Below, one piece after another: positions 1-8,502 of a stretch of 64,000 nucleotides of DNA. How positions within the stretch are numbered: position 1 is the stretch's first letter; each line of letters starts with the position of its first letter. The position numbers and the translations under genes were made by a program. This stretch comes from Prinia subflava (taxonomy: Eukaryota; Chordata; Aves; Passeriformes; Cisticolidae): positions 11,747,001 through 11,811,000 of the forward strand of contig NC_086259.1 of assembly GCF_021018805.1 (NCBI RefSeq), in the 5' to 3' direction. The notes under the pieces are model-generated. The model saw only the letters and a program-made list of their open reading frames with translations. It ran no database searches and had not been told where the DNA came from.

Positions 1-5
1 CACAG
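1..5 (+). CDS. IRX6: IRX6 coding exon 1, last five bases
   Basis: The window opens with CACAG followed by GTAAGG, a strong splice donor. In human IRX6, as I remember it, the short first coding part ends in Gln, and the next exon begins with Phe. Here the last codon would be CAG (Gln), and exon 2 begins TTC TTC, so the phase (0) fits. Only five bases are visible, so this rests on the donor and the phase match. Confidence 0.65.
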
Positions 6-3000
6 GTAAGGCGAGTGAGCAGCACTCACTTTTGTTTAGATTCTGCTGCTGCTGTCCAGATGTCTTGTCCCCCCTCCTTTTTTTTCTTCCCTTTCCCTTA
101 CTTAGAATATTTTTTTAAAAGGGCACATCTGGAGCCTTTTTTTAAAAAAATGTGCGTGTGTCTTTATGTCTCGTTTGTGTTGTGCTAGGCTTAAACAAAT
201 AACTCGCAGTGTGCACAGCAAAGGCGTGTAAGAAACCGGTAATTCCCCCTCCTCCCCACCCTTCACCGTTCAGTTTTAAGTGCAACAAACAAATAAAAAC
301 ATAAATCCCAGCTACGACCGCTTTCCGAGCCCGCGGAGCGGCCGCCGCACCGCTGCCGCCCGGGCACGGCGGAGGGTGTGCGGGCAGCGGGAACCGGCGC
401 TCGGCGGGCTCGGGGGTTCACTCGCGTTCCCGCGGAACCGGGCTGTGCCGTTTGCTCCCTCCTTCCTCCACGGGTCGGTCCTTTTCCTGTGTTTTATTAG
501 GATCTGTCGAGAGGGGTTTTTTTTCCCCCCATGCGATTTCCGAACGACATCCCCCTACTCATACCAAGGCACCCTGTATTAGCTGAGTCGTAGCTATATC
601 GTACTTCGAGTCACGATTTATTTGGGTAGAATTATTTATACACAGTAATCACTGCAAGATGTGCCTCCCTCGCTTGGGAAGTTAGCTGTCCCCTTGAAGT
701 TATTGAAATCAAATGCCTTCGATTGCGTTGGCTGACATATTTACTGCTGTGTCTATTGTCAAATTAACTGTAATCGCAACTTTTTGCCTTTAAATCAATG
801 CAGATGGACCGAGCGGGGGCGGGAAGGATGGAGCCTTACGGATCTTATACCTTTTTCGAGAGCAATTATTTCCTTAAAGTTTTGCCTGCTTGATTAATCG
901 TGCCCCCTTCCCAAGAGCTCCTGCTTCCCATCCGGTTTATTTCCCGGTTTCTATAATTAGTTGCTTCAGCCCGCGTTTCCTATCCCCCTCCTCACCGCCG
1001 CCCCCCCCCCCCGCACACACACAGGCGCGCACACGCTCCTAAATTCCCCCCGATGGGGCTGCCTCGACAGTCACTCGGCGCCGTCCCGCTCTCTCCTCTC
1101 CGCAGTTCTTCGTGCCCGCCAGCCCCAGCACGACCTGCTGCGAGGCCGCCCCCCGCTCCGGGCCGGATGCCGCCTCGGCGCCGGCCGCCGCCTCGCTGTG
1201 CTGCGCCCCGTACGAGGGCCGGCTGCTGGCGCCCGGCCGCGCCGAGCTCAATGCGGCGCTGGGCATGTACAGCGCCCCGTACGCCGCCGGCCAGGGCTAC
1301 GGCAACTACCTGCCCTACGGCGCCGAGCCCGCCGCGCTCTACACCGCGCTGGTGAGTCCCGCCCGCCCGGCAGCGCTCCGCGGGGGACGGGGGTGCAACA
1401 GGCGGGAGGAACTCCGCGTTCCGCAGTCGGTGTCGCGGCGGGGATCGCCGAGGGACGCGGGACCGGGAGCGCCGCCGGCCCGTCGGGGGTGGGGGGCGCG
1501 AAGGGATTCGGCTGCCGCGGGGACCGGGGACTGCGGGGCGCGGCGGGGCTCCCGTCCTGCTCGACGCCAAACGCTGCCGCTTCCCTTGCAGAACCCCCAG
1601 TATGAAATCAAAGACGGCGCCGGCACGCTGCACTCGGGAATCGCGCAGCCCGCTACCTACTACTCCTACGATCATTCCTTGGGGCAGTACCAGTACGACA
1701 GGTAAAACCCCTTTGATCAGCGCCCGGCAGCATTAGCATCCCCTGGCGAGGCGGCGGCCGACATCAAACGAGGGGGACGGGGGGGCTCCGACCTGACAAA
1801 CGTTGTACAAAAGAAGCGAGGCGCCCGGGAGCAGCAGAGAGCGGAAACCAAAGTTGGGCGGCGATGTCAGCAGGGCAGGGGCAGGAAGGCAGATGGGCAG
1901 GGGCCACCCCGGCCCGCGGCGGGGCTGGGTCGGGCCGGGGGCTCTTGCCGGGCTCCCGCCGGTCCCCCCTCCCTAATGATCTCCCAGCAGGTACGGGACG
2001 GTGGATTTCGGTGGTTCAGCCAGACGCAAAAATGCAACGCGAGAGACCACGAGTACCCTCAAGACCTGGCTGTACGAACACCGCAAGAACCCTTACCCCA
2101 CCAAAGGAGAGAAAATCATGCTGGCTATCATCACTAAAATGACCCTGACGCAAGTGTCCACTTGGTTTGCTAACGCCAGACGGAGGCTCAAGAAAGAAAA
2201 CAAAATGACCTGGTCTCCCAAGAACAAAGCGGGGGAAGAGAGGAAAGAAGAAGCCCCGAGGGAAGAGGATGCATACAGTGCGGAGGGTGAAGGCAGAGGT
2301 AGGCGGGAGAGGCAGACGGGCGCCTCCAAGTAGGCTCGAAGTGACGGCCGATTTCGAGGCCCCCCAACTTCCCCGCCCCAGCACTAACACCCTGCCGCCC
2401 CTTTCTTCCCCGTGTGTGTCCCAGCAGAGCAGAAGAGCTACAAAGAGGACAAGGACCTGCGGTTCAGCGACCTGGAGGAGGAGGAGGAAGAGGAGGAGGA
2501 GGCGGGGAAGCCGGAGAAGGGCCGGACCAGCTCCCTGCAGGAAGCCCCCAGCCTGGGCGCGGCCCTGCCCGAGGCTCCGCGGAGCGACTGCAGCCTGCCC
2601 GGCCCCTTCCACGCCTTTCCTTGTGCCAAGGCCCCCGCCGCGGACTTCGCCCCCGCCTCCTTGGCCGGCCCGCCGCCGCCCTACGCGCCCGCGGAGAAGC
2701 CGCGCATCTGGTCGCTGGCGCGCACCGCCGGGGCCAGCGCCGCGCACCGGGGCAGCCCCGAGGGCCGCGGGGCGGAGGGAGGCGGCGGCGCACAGGGGGA
2801 GCAGCCCCTGCCCGCCAAGGCCTTCCGGAGCTCCGCGTTCAACCTGCAGCCGCTCCCGCGAAGCTGCGCGTCCCACCGCGGCCTGGGGGAGCCGTGCCAG
2901 TTCGCGGCGGCGGGCGAAGGTACCCGCGGCGGCGGGGCCGCGGGGACGGGCGGGACCGCGGGCAGGGCCGGGACACAGGGCGCGGCGTGAGCCCGCCCGC

Positions 3001-3236
3001 GCAGTGACAGCCCCGGTGTTCGGCCGTGCCCAGGTGTCAGGTGCAGGCGCCGAGGCTTCCCCGCTCCAGGCGAGCGGGCAGGGGAGGGCGGCGGGGCCGG
3101 GCCGTGCCCACCGCAAGCCGCTTGTGTCTGTGCAGGCTTCGGGCGGGGCGCCAAGGGCGGCCCGGGAGGCACCGAGCTGGGTGGGACCTGCCTGGACAGG
3201 CTGCGGACGGCGTTCCGGCCCGTGCTGCGGAGGTGA
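1..3236 (+). CDS. IRX6: IRX6, Iroquois-class TALE homeobox transcription factor (5' end outside window; joined exons)
   Basis: This is a nuclear DNA-binding transcription factor of the Iroquois family, which patterns embryonic tissues such as retina, heart and limb. The join 1-5, 1106-1351, 1592-1701, 1991-2298, 2425-2919, 3136-3236 keeps one open frame and encodes about 419 residues here. The start codon and the rest of exon 1 lie upstream. The TALE homeodomain is at residues 130-192 of this portion, with the PYP loop near 153-155 and recognition helix [10 protein letters not shown]. An FSDLE motif with nine glutamates lies at about 235-247 and KPRIWSLA at about 313-320. From remembered paralogue sequences, STTCCE, LCCAPY, LNPQYE and LGQYQY point to IRX6 rather than IRX4, the nearest alternative. 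Total length would be close to human IRX6 (about 446 residues). In tetrapods IRX6 sits in the IRX3-IRX5-IRX6 cluster with MMP2 beyond it. The promoter is not visible. Confidence 0.93.
6..1105 (+). other. IRX6: IRX6 intron 1
   Basis: This is a 1.1 kb intron between the donor at 6 and the acceptor CGCAG ending at 1105, preceded by a pyrimidine-rich tract. It contains a small CpG-dense patch at about 320-470. An AT-rich stretch at about 590-960 carries several TAAT/ATTA words. A C-rich run sits near 1000-1022. No coding potential is convincing: a 100-codon frame at 280-582 arises from the CpG patch and has no recognisable domain. Confidence 0.7.
1106..1351 (+). CDS. IRX6: IRX6 coding exon 2 (N-terminal conserved region)
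   Basis: The exon has 82 codons in phase 0 at both ends, bounded by CGCAG and GTGAGT. It begins [13 protein letters not shown] and contains [26 protein letters not shown] and YGNYLPYG, ending LYTAL. These blocks match the N-terminal region shared by IRX6 and IRX4. The pairing of STTCCE with LCCAPY favours IRX6. The exon is very GC-rich in third codon positions. Confidence 0.92.
1352..1591 (+). other. IRX6: IRX6 intron 2 (240 bp, open in frame)
   Basis: The intron runs from GTGAGT to a CTTGCAG acceptor. Its length is a multiple of three, and no stop codon occurs in the exon 2 frame, so the frame runs unbroken from 1106 to 1701. Removing it restores the conserved junction LYTAL-NPQYE, so splicing is expected. 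Retention would add 80 Arg/Gly/Pro-rich residues. Confidence 0.85.
1592..1701 (+). CDS. IRX6: IRX6 coding exon 3
   Basis: The exon is 110 bp: 36 codons plus two bases (AG) that complete an Arg codon with exon 4. It reads [11 protein letters not shown] and then [15 protein letters not shown], the segment preceding the homeodomain. NPQYE and LGQYQY are the best IRX6 signatures. The acceptor is CTTGCAG and the donor AG|GTAAAA. Confidence 0.92.
1702..1990 (+). other. IRX6: IRX6 intron 3
   Basis: A 289 bp GC-rich intron runs from GTAAAA to CCCAGCAG. The acceptor is a tandem CAGCAG, so splicing three bases earlier, after 1987, would also keep frame. No other feature is seen. Confidence 0.8.
1991..2298 (+). 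CDS. IRX6: IRX6 coding exon 4 (TALE homeodomain)
   Basis: The exon is 308 bp: one base completing Arg, 102 codons, then one base. The homeodomain is encoded at 2022-2210, from [14 protein letters not shown] to [11 protein letters not shown]. It includes the three-residue loop extension (NPYPTKGEK) and Trp and Asn in WFANARRR for major-groove contact. Helix 1 reads LKTWLYEH, whereas the Iroquois proteins I remember have LKAWLNEH or LKAWLQEH. Downstream, [15 protein letters not shown] leads into an acidic tail. The donor is GCAGAG|GTAGGC. Confidence 0.95.
2299..2424 (+). other. IRX6: IRX6 intron 4
   Basis: This short 126 bp intron runs from GTAGGC to a polypyrimidine/GT-rich acceptor. The acceptor again ends in tandem CAGCAG: cuts after 2424 or after 2427 both preserve frame and differ by one residue (AEQ versus EQ). 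The adjoining exon frame is certain. The exact cut is not. Confidence 0.75.
2425..2919 (+). CDS. IRX6: IRX6 coding exon 5 (acidic tract and KPRIWSLA motif)
   Basis: The reading frame contains [15 protein letters not shown] (from about 2460), then a Pro/Ala-rich region. [15 protein letters not shown] follows at 2694-2735 and [10 protein letters not shown] near the end. Human IRX6, from memory, has an equivalent acidic tract, [12 protein letters not shown] and a related C-terminal stretch, so the order is conserved. The exon may end at the donor GCGAAG|GTACCC (2919/2920), or be read through to a stop at 2988-2990, adding 24 Gly/Ala-rich codons from 2916. Confidence 0.85.
2920..3135 (+). other. 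IRX6: IRX6 intron 5 (putative)
   Basis: The putative intron has a GTACCC donor and an acceptor after TTGTGTCTGTGCAG. The phase (1) matches both sides. If it is not spliced, translation stops at TGA 2988-2990 after a low-complexity Gly-rich tail. The donor is weaker than the others in this gene. Confidence 0.6.
3136..3236 (+). CDS. IRX6: IRX6 coding exon 6 (putative C-terminus)
   Basis: With phase 1 from exon 5, this segment reads [12 protein letters not shown], then [16 protein letters not shown] and a TGA at 3234-3236. The end looks like a real peptide rather than translated CpG island. Its F-x-P-x-LR core resembles FHDPILR, which I recall near the C-terminus of paralogue IRX4. That comparison is from memory. 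The main doubt is that the exon 5 frame also has a read-through stop. Confidence 0.6.
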
Positions 3237-4275
3237 GGTAGGTGACGGGCCGGCTGCCGGTGACACACCTCGCACGAAGCGCACGCCAGCCCGCCTGGCC
3301 CTGGGACACCGGAGCGGCCCCGGCCTGCGAGCGCTGCGCCAAGGCCGCCGCTTTGCCCCGCTCCCGGACCTCCCGTCCAGGCGGGGCAGCAACGCCAGGC
3401 CACGGAACACCCGCTGATCACCGCTTCTCCGTCCCGCAGGGCCGCCCGCCCCGTCCTGGGCGCTGGCGAGGGGGCTCCGGCTGTAACGAGGCTCTCGGCT
3501 TGCCGCAGCGAAAGACAGCTCTCCCCGGGCCGGCGATGGCCTCGCGGCTCCGCCTGCCCTGCCCTCGGCGGGCAGAGGCCGCCGCGGCACAGCGTGCTGC
3601 GCACATGGGCCGAGCGGCACGGCGGGCGGAGCGGCCGCAGCACCGGCGCCTCCCCGCCGCTCGCCTGCCATGTGTTCAGTATTGCCCATTGACGTCTTCG
3701 CAAAAAGGAAGAAAACCCCCCACTCTGATCTTTTTTCTCCCCCCGCCCACGTCGTGGTCTGTTTCTCCTTTTCCTCCCACACCTGCGCTCTCTGCTCAGC
3801 GCCCTGCTCTGCCAAGGGGCTCCGGTTTGCAGTTGCTCCGCGGCACCCCGGGGAGGAGAAGGAGGAGAAGCGGCGCAGGTTACGCCGGACTGTTTCTTTC
3901 CCGTCTCTGCACATAGATACGGCTGAAAGTATTTTTCAGAGTCTCTAATTAACACGAGTGAGCTGAACGCCACGAAGCCGTCAGTGACCTCGGCGCTCTC
4001 CAGCCAGAGGCCGGCACAGCCCAGGAGGAGCGGCCCCGGGCACCGCCACCCGCCCCGGGGCACGGCCGGGGCACCCCCGGGCAGAGGTGGCGACCGGGCG
4101 GCGAAGTAGGACGTTGTTAGTGGGTCACCGCCGTCAGTCAGTCAAAAGAGCAGTGCTGCACTTTACAGGACAGACGAGAAAGGGAAACCGTATCTCTGCA
4201 TTATTTCTGTTTAATTAAAAGTGTCATCAAACACTTTGTGTTCAGACTAATAAACCAAGCAGGGATGAGGAAAGA
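3237..4275 (+). other. IRX6: IRX6 3' untranslated region (approximate)
   Basis: About 1 kb separates the stop codon from the first plausible poly(A) signal. The proximal two thirds are CpG-rich. After about 4120 the sequence turns AT-rich, with TTAATTAA and a short inverted repeat (AAGTGT, six bases, ACACTT) at about 4219-4236. The distal end is inferred only from the poly(A) signal. Confidence 0.45.
4249..4254 (+). terminator. IRX6: Candidate poly(A) signal AATAAA
   Basis: This is the first AATAAA on the + strand downstream of the IRX6 stop. A U/GU-rich stretch (TGTTTCTTTGTTCCTGT) follows at about 4277-4293, as expected of a cleavage downstream element. Alternatives are AATAAA at 4446-4451 and 4981-4986. 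Confidence 0.5.
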
Positions 4276-4560
4276 ATGTTTCTTTGTTCCTGTCTCTAGA
4301 AGCAGTGGCAATAATTTAAATTAATAACTGTGGTAATTAAGAGGTCATCTATAGATCAACCCGATACCTGCTATTTCCAAGTTCACCGGGGTCAGCATTT
4401 ACATTAAGTCATTTGTGGTCAATAGAGTCCAATGAATTCTGCCTTAATAAATCAGGGAAATGAATCTTGAATATCGAATAGACTTCTGTATGTTTACTAA
4501 AGGCTACTCAAGACGAGTGGGCCTGCATAACTGGGAGCCCTCTGGGTTTGCGACCGGAGA
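4276..4560. promoter_or_regulatory. AT-rich 3' flanking block, candidate regulatory element
   Basis: This is an AT-rich island between CpG-rich sequences, with AATTTAAATTAAT near 4313 and GGTAATTAAG near 4332. The homeodomain-type words and abrupt composition change suggest a conserved element or distal 3' UTR. No gene is seen. Conservation was not testable here. Confidence 0.3.
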
Positions 4561-5415
4561 AGCAATTCGTAGGGGACGGAGGAACTGCAGGTCAGCGCAG
4601 GGGGATGTGACGGGGCTGCCCCCGGCTCCGGCCCCGGAACAGCCGCGGCCCTTCCCGGGAGCGGAGCAGTCCCGTCTGCGGGGGCACTGTGAAAGAAGGC
4701 AAACTTTGCCGGGCACTGGAGGATCCGGGGGGGAAGGGAGGATGAGGTAAGAGCACACAGGGGCAGCAGGTGACGGGAGTGGGGCCGGTCCCGTCGGGAG
4801 CCCAGCCGCAGCTGCCTGGCCACGGGGCTTTTCGCACCCCGGAGCAGCCCTGGACAAGGGGCGGGGCGGCAGCAGCAGCAGCAGCAGTCTCTTGCAGTGA
4901 CCCGAAGCTTAGAGAAGGGGAAATTAAGCAGCGAAAAGATAAACATTATTTCAAGTCGGATTTGAAGGATTAGGGCTTGTAATAAAGAGTATTAGGCCCT
5001 TTCGAAGGGTTCTTGCAAGGCGACTTTTCCGCCCCTCCTCTCCCACCGGAGAGGACAGGTATTATCTGCCCTGGGAACACATGTGCGGGTTTCCCACGCG
5101 TGTCCGCACGGCAGAGCCAGGCCGGGCCTCCTTCCCGGCTGTGTCCCGGCCGCCTTCTCCCGTCCTGCGGGGGAGCGACCCGGCTTCCTCCGGTTCCGTT
5201 TCCCGGTGGCTTTGGAAGAGGCTGCCCGGGGAGGCAGCTCTGCATCGCCCTCCTGAGCTGCTCAGGGCGGCGAAACCTGCGCGGCCCCTGCGGCCCGGAG
5301 CTCTCCTAAGCTGCCGGCTCTGCCCCCGGCCCCGCAATCCCCCGGGCGCGAAAGAGCCCCGCTGCCCGCGGGAGGAGTTAATTAATCGGGGGCAGGCCTC
5401 GGGCTCTCTTTAAGG
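4561..5415. other. CpG-rich block downstream of IRX6
   Basis: The sequence is visibly CpG-dense, with an AT-rich interruption at about 4905-5000 and a short (CAG)n run at about 4870-4886. Open frames here are short and have no recognisable domain. It could be a CpG island belonging to the IRX6 locus, or the promoter of an unrecognised non-coding transcript. Confidence 0.5.
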
Positions 5416-5429
5416 CGGGCACGAAGGTA

Positions 5430-5765
5430 CCCTGCAGGAGTCTTAAGACGTTTATTTTTTATATATTACTTTGACTCCCCTTTTATTAAAGGTCAAGGGA
5501 GAGAAATGCAGATTATCCCGCCCGCCCAGGACTCCCCTGCAATCTGTCACGCCGGCAAGATATGTATCGCAAATCTCTCAAAATATAATCTCCGGGAATC
5601 ATATTCCGAATACTGTTTTGATTAAAAACCAGAGCGGGGATTGATGGAGAACTAATACCGGGAGCGGAGCCTGCGTGCGCCCAGGCACAAAACTAAAATA
5701 ACGGGCTCGCACGAACAGATTCAGCGCCTCCAATGCCATAACAAACGTATTTAAAGCGTCTCTGT
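5430..5765. promoter_or_regulatory. AT-rich candidate regulatory element between two CpG islands
   Basis: It contains TTTATTTTTTATATATTA, a nuclear-receptor half-site AAAGGTCA near 5490, and TTTTGATTAAAAAC near 5615. These are words typical of developmental enhancers. No gene is visible. The function is inferred from composition and position. Confidence 0.3.
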
Positions 5766-5779
5766 CTGAGCTTTGCTAC

Positions 5780-6650
5780 GAGATGGGCTTTTTAATGCCG
5801 CTTCCCTGGGAAGTGAACTCGGGCTGCCCGTCGGAGCGGGGACACTCGGGCTGTGCCTGTCGGGCACTCGGAGCCTGCTGCTCGGGGAGATGGGGCGGGC
5901 CGGGGGTGCCATGGGGCGGGCCGGGGGTGCCCTGGGCCCGGGGCGCCTCAGCCCGCCCGGACCGGACGCAAGCCGGGCGGGCAAGGTGAAGCCCCCGCGG
6001 AGCCGGGGGACCGCCGTGGCGCAGCGCTCACACACACACCCCCCGCCCCCTCCGGCACCCCACTCGGCTCTGCAGGGCCGGGTCTCCCCCTTCCCGCAGC
6101 CCGCGGGGACGCGCTGGCACCGGCTGCGGCAGCCCCGCATCGCCCCCCAATTAGCGGCCGCGGGGGCGGGCGGGGGCGGCTCGGTGACGCGTCCCCCGCT
6201 GGGGTGGGAAGTTTCTAAAACAAAGTCGCCGGGCTAATGGCCCCGGGCGGGAGCGGCGGGGCCGCGCACACTCCACTGCGCCCGCTCAAAGCCAGCGCGA
6301 CCGCGGGGCCGCCGCCGCCTCCGCCGCGCTCGCTAATGAAGTTTTGTCAAAGACAATTACGGGCCCGGCGGGGGCAGGAGGCCGCGATGAAAAGGCGGCT
6401 TTGTGCGGCCGAGACGGCGCGGCTCCCCGGCCACCCCGGCCCTTCCTGCGCCCCCGCGGTGACCCCCGCGCCCGGCCCCGCTCCCCGCGGGGGCAGCGGC
6501 CCCGGTGCCCGGCCCCAGGTAAGCGCACAGACGGGCTGGTGCCGGCACTGAGGCTCCCAGAGCTGCAGTTTATCGGCCCGATCCGTCGAGGACCGAAGCA
6601 AGCCCCGAAAAGTGAGGGCTGAGGCAGCGCGCAGCCCCTCCTTCCTCACA
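5780..6650. other. Second CpG island downstream of IRX6
   Basis: This is a strongly CpG-dense stretch with a 21-bp unit duplicated exactly at 5890-5910 and 5911-5931. Two AT-rich TAAT-bearing islets are embedded at 6209-6240 and 6331-6360. Open frames on both strands look like translated CpG island. A promoter or developmental CpG-island enhancer is plausible. Confidence 0.5.
5890..5931. repeat. 21-bp tandem duplication
   Basis: Two identical adjacent copies of a G-rich 21-bp unit beginning ATGGGGCGGG lie inside the CpG island. They are probably replication slippage. Confidence 0.85.
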
Positions 6651-7500
6651 CGCCCCTGGCTGAGGGTTTCTGTCCCCTCTCCCACCCCACAGAGGGGCTG
6701 CTGCAGCAGATTCCTGCTTCAGCGTTGTTACATTCGGCTGTTGGGAGAATTCGTCCAAAAACTACCAAACGAGATGGCTAAATCTGTTTAAACATACACT
6801 AGAGAGACATGAAATTGGGATCTTGGACTGCAGCTGCATTCAGCTGCATCTGAGCCAGAGGAGGTGTGGAAGAGTGGGACAATAACCATCTTTCACCACC
6901 TTCCCCAAACTCCCAGCACTGGCTGCTGTCCCCCATCCCAGGTCCTTGGTCACCCTGCCATCCCTAACCAGCATGGTCAGCACAAGATACACGGCCCTCT
7001 CCTAGAGAGGATAGGGAACCATTCCTGAGTTGTGAGAAATCCTGGACAATACAAGTAACCACCCAGATTATTGCTTCTCAACCTTTCAAGCACAGCCCTC
7101 TTCTCAGGACCGTAAGATAGAATAAACCTGCTTTTACTGCTCCTCAAGCACATGAGGAGAATGGCCCCAGCACTGAAGTGGTCCGGACCCCTCATCCCCA
7201 GCTGGCTGGTGTTTGCCTGTTCTTCTGTTCCCCTACAGGTTTCCCATCCCACAATAAAGGGACAAATTTTACTGGCTTTGCAGCAACATACCCCTTGAAG
7301 TCCCTTTTCAAAGGTAGCTACCAAATAAGTTTTAGCTTGATGTGGCTATTGAGGTTTTGGGGCAGTGCGTTGGAGCAATTAGTTCAAAATGATCGTAAAG
7401 ACTGCACAAGCAGCTCCCCAGGCCAGGTGTCATTTCAGGATCAAAGCATCTGTTAGAGGAAAATTATTTTTATTTTTGTCATTGTATTGCTGCAGCTTGC

Positions 7501-7518
7501 TTTTTTTTTTTTTTTTTT
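7501..7518. repeat. Poly(T) run, 18 bases
   Basis: This is a homopolymer run with no adjacent retroposon sequence that I recognise. Confidence 0.9.
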
Positions 7519-8467
7519 AACCTACTGTTCATCTGAAAATAAATTACAGGCCAGAACAGGTGGATAACATCCTGGAATGATTTAATGATTTATTTAATCT
7601 GGATTCCCTTTCAATCTACTTAGCAGGATGAATACTTTTTTTTTTAGCCTGAATCCAAAAGCCTGTCTTTTCATCTAAAGAAGAGAAAATACCCTAAAAC
7701 ACTGCTCTGCTGCTGTCAAGGTGTACTCCCCAGCACTGTTACTGAACCAGTGGTAATGTGTGCTGTAGATACTATTTCCCTTCCTGGGCAGTGTTTAGAT
7801 AATAAAAGAACTGATTGTAGTGTTCAATCACTACCCCTTAAAATGTGTGGGGAGATGACAGCTCTCTGACTTTTCCCTCGTTGGGGCAGCTTTGTGTAGC
7901 ACTGGTTGGGAGTGGAGCAGGAAAGGACACACAGGAATCTTCTGCTGCAGACACCTGTGGATCCACTGATACCAAATGTGTCCAGGGGTAATTCCTGCAG
8001 GCACCTTCACACAAGCTTTGTATCCTGTTCCTTGGTGTGCAGATCTTAGGTGAAACCTTCCTTCTTGAGGAGCCATGATTTTGCTGAGAAGGGATTAGCA
8101 AAGCCATTGCCCACTTACTCAGATGTGAATTTCTGATGTTTGGTTTGAGCTGGAAGATGTTTTATGAGGCAGATACTCTCAGGACCTATAAAATGCTGAA
8201 ATTCATGGATTAACTCCCTGGATGGCTCAGTTTGGTACTCCCAGTGGATGGTAATACAGATGAGTAGAGGGGGACAGGAGCTGGCAAAATGCTTTCAGAT
8301 ATGGGGAAGGTTACAGGATATTGAAGAGGTTGTAGGTACCACTGCCAGGACGTTTCCACCTCATGTCCCTGTCCACTTTAATGGATTACATTGAGGTCTT
8401 AAACTTGCTTTAGCCTATCAGACTCAGTATGTGCACCAGTAAAGCCATTCATTTTTTGTTGTTCTGT

Positions 8468-8473
<6 letters not shown>

Positions 8474-8502
<29 letters not shown>
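8474..8502. repeat. Poly(T) run, 29 bases
   Basis: The run is uninterrupted T at 8474-8502. No retroposon body is recognisable on either side, so it is called a simple repeat. Confidence 0.9.

Noticed and set aside
961..1675. Overlapping long frames on both strands across exons 2-3 of IRX6
   Set aside because: They are GC-composition shadows. Only the frame starting at 1106 matches Iroquois sequence blocks.
2269..3417. 382-codon plus-strand frame overlapping exons 5-6
   Set aside because: It is out of frame with the conserved SDLE and KPRIWSLA motifs and is a low-complexity Arg/Pro product.
2016..3914. 632-codon open frame on the minus strand, antisense to IRX6
   Set aside because: It overlaps verified IRX6 exons in CpG-rich DNA where stops are rare. 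Its translation is Arg/Pro/Ala-rich with no domain, and the opposite strand holds the conserved homeodomain.
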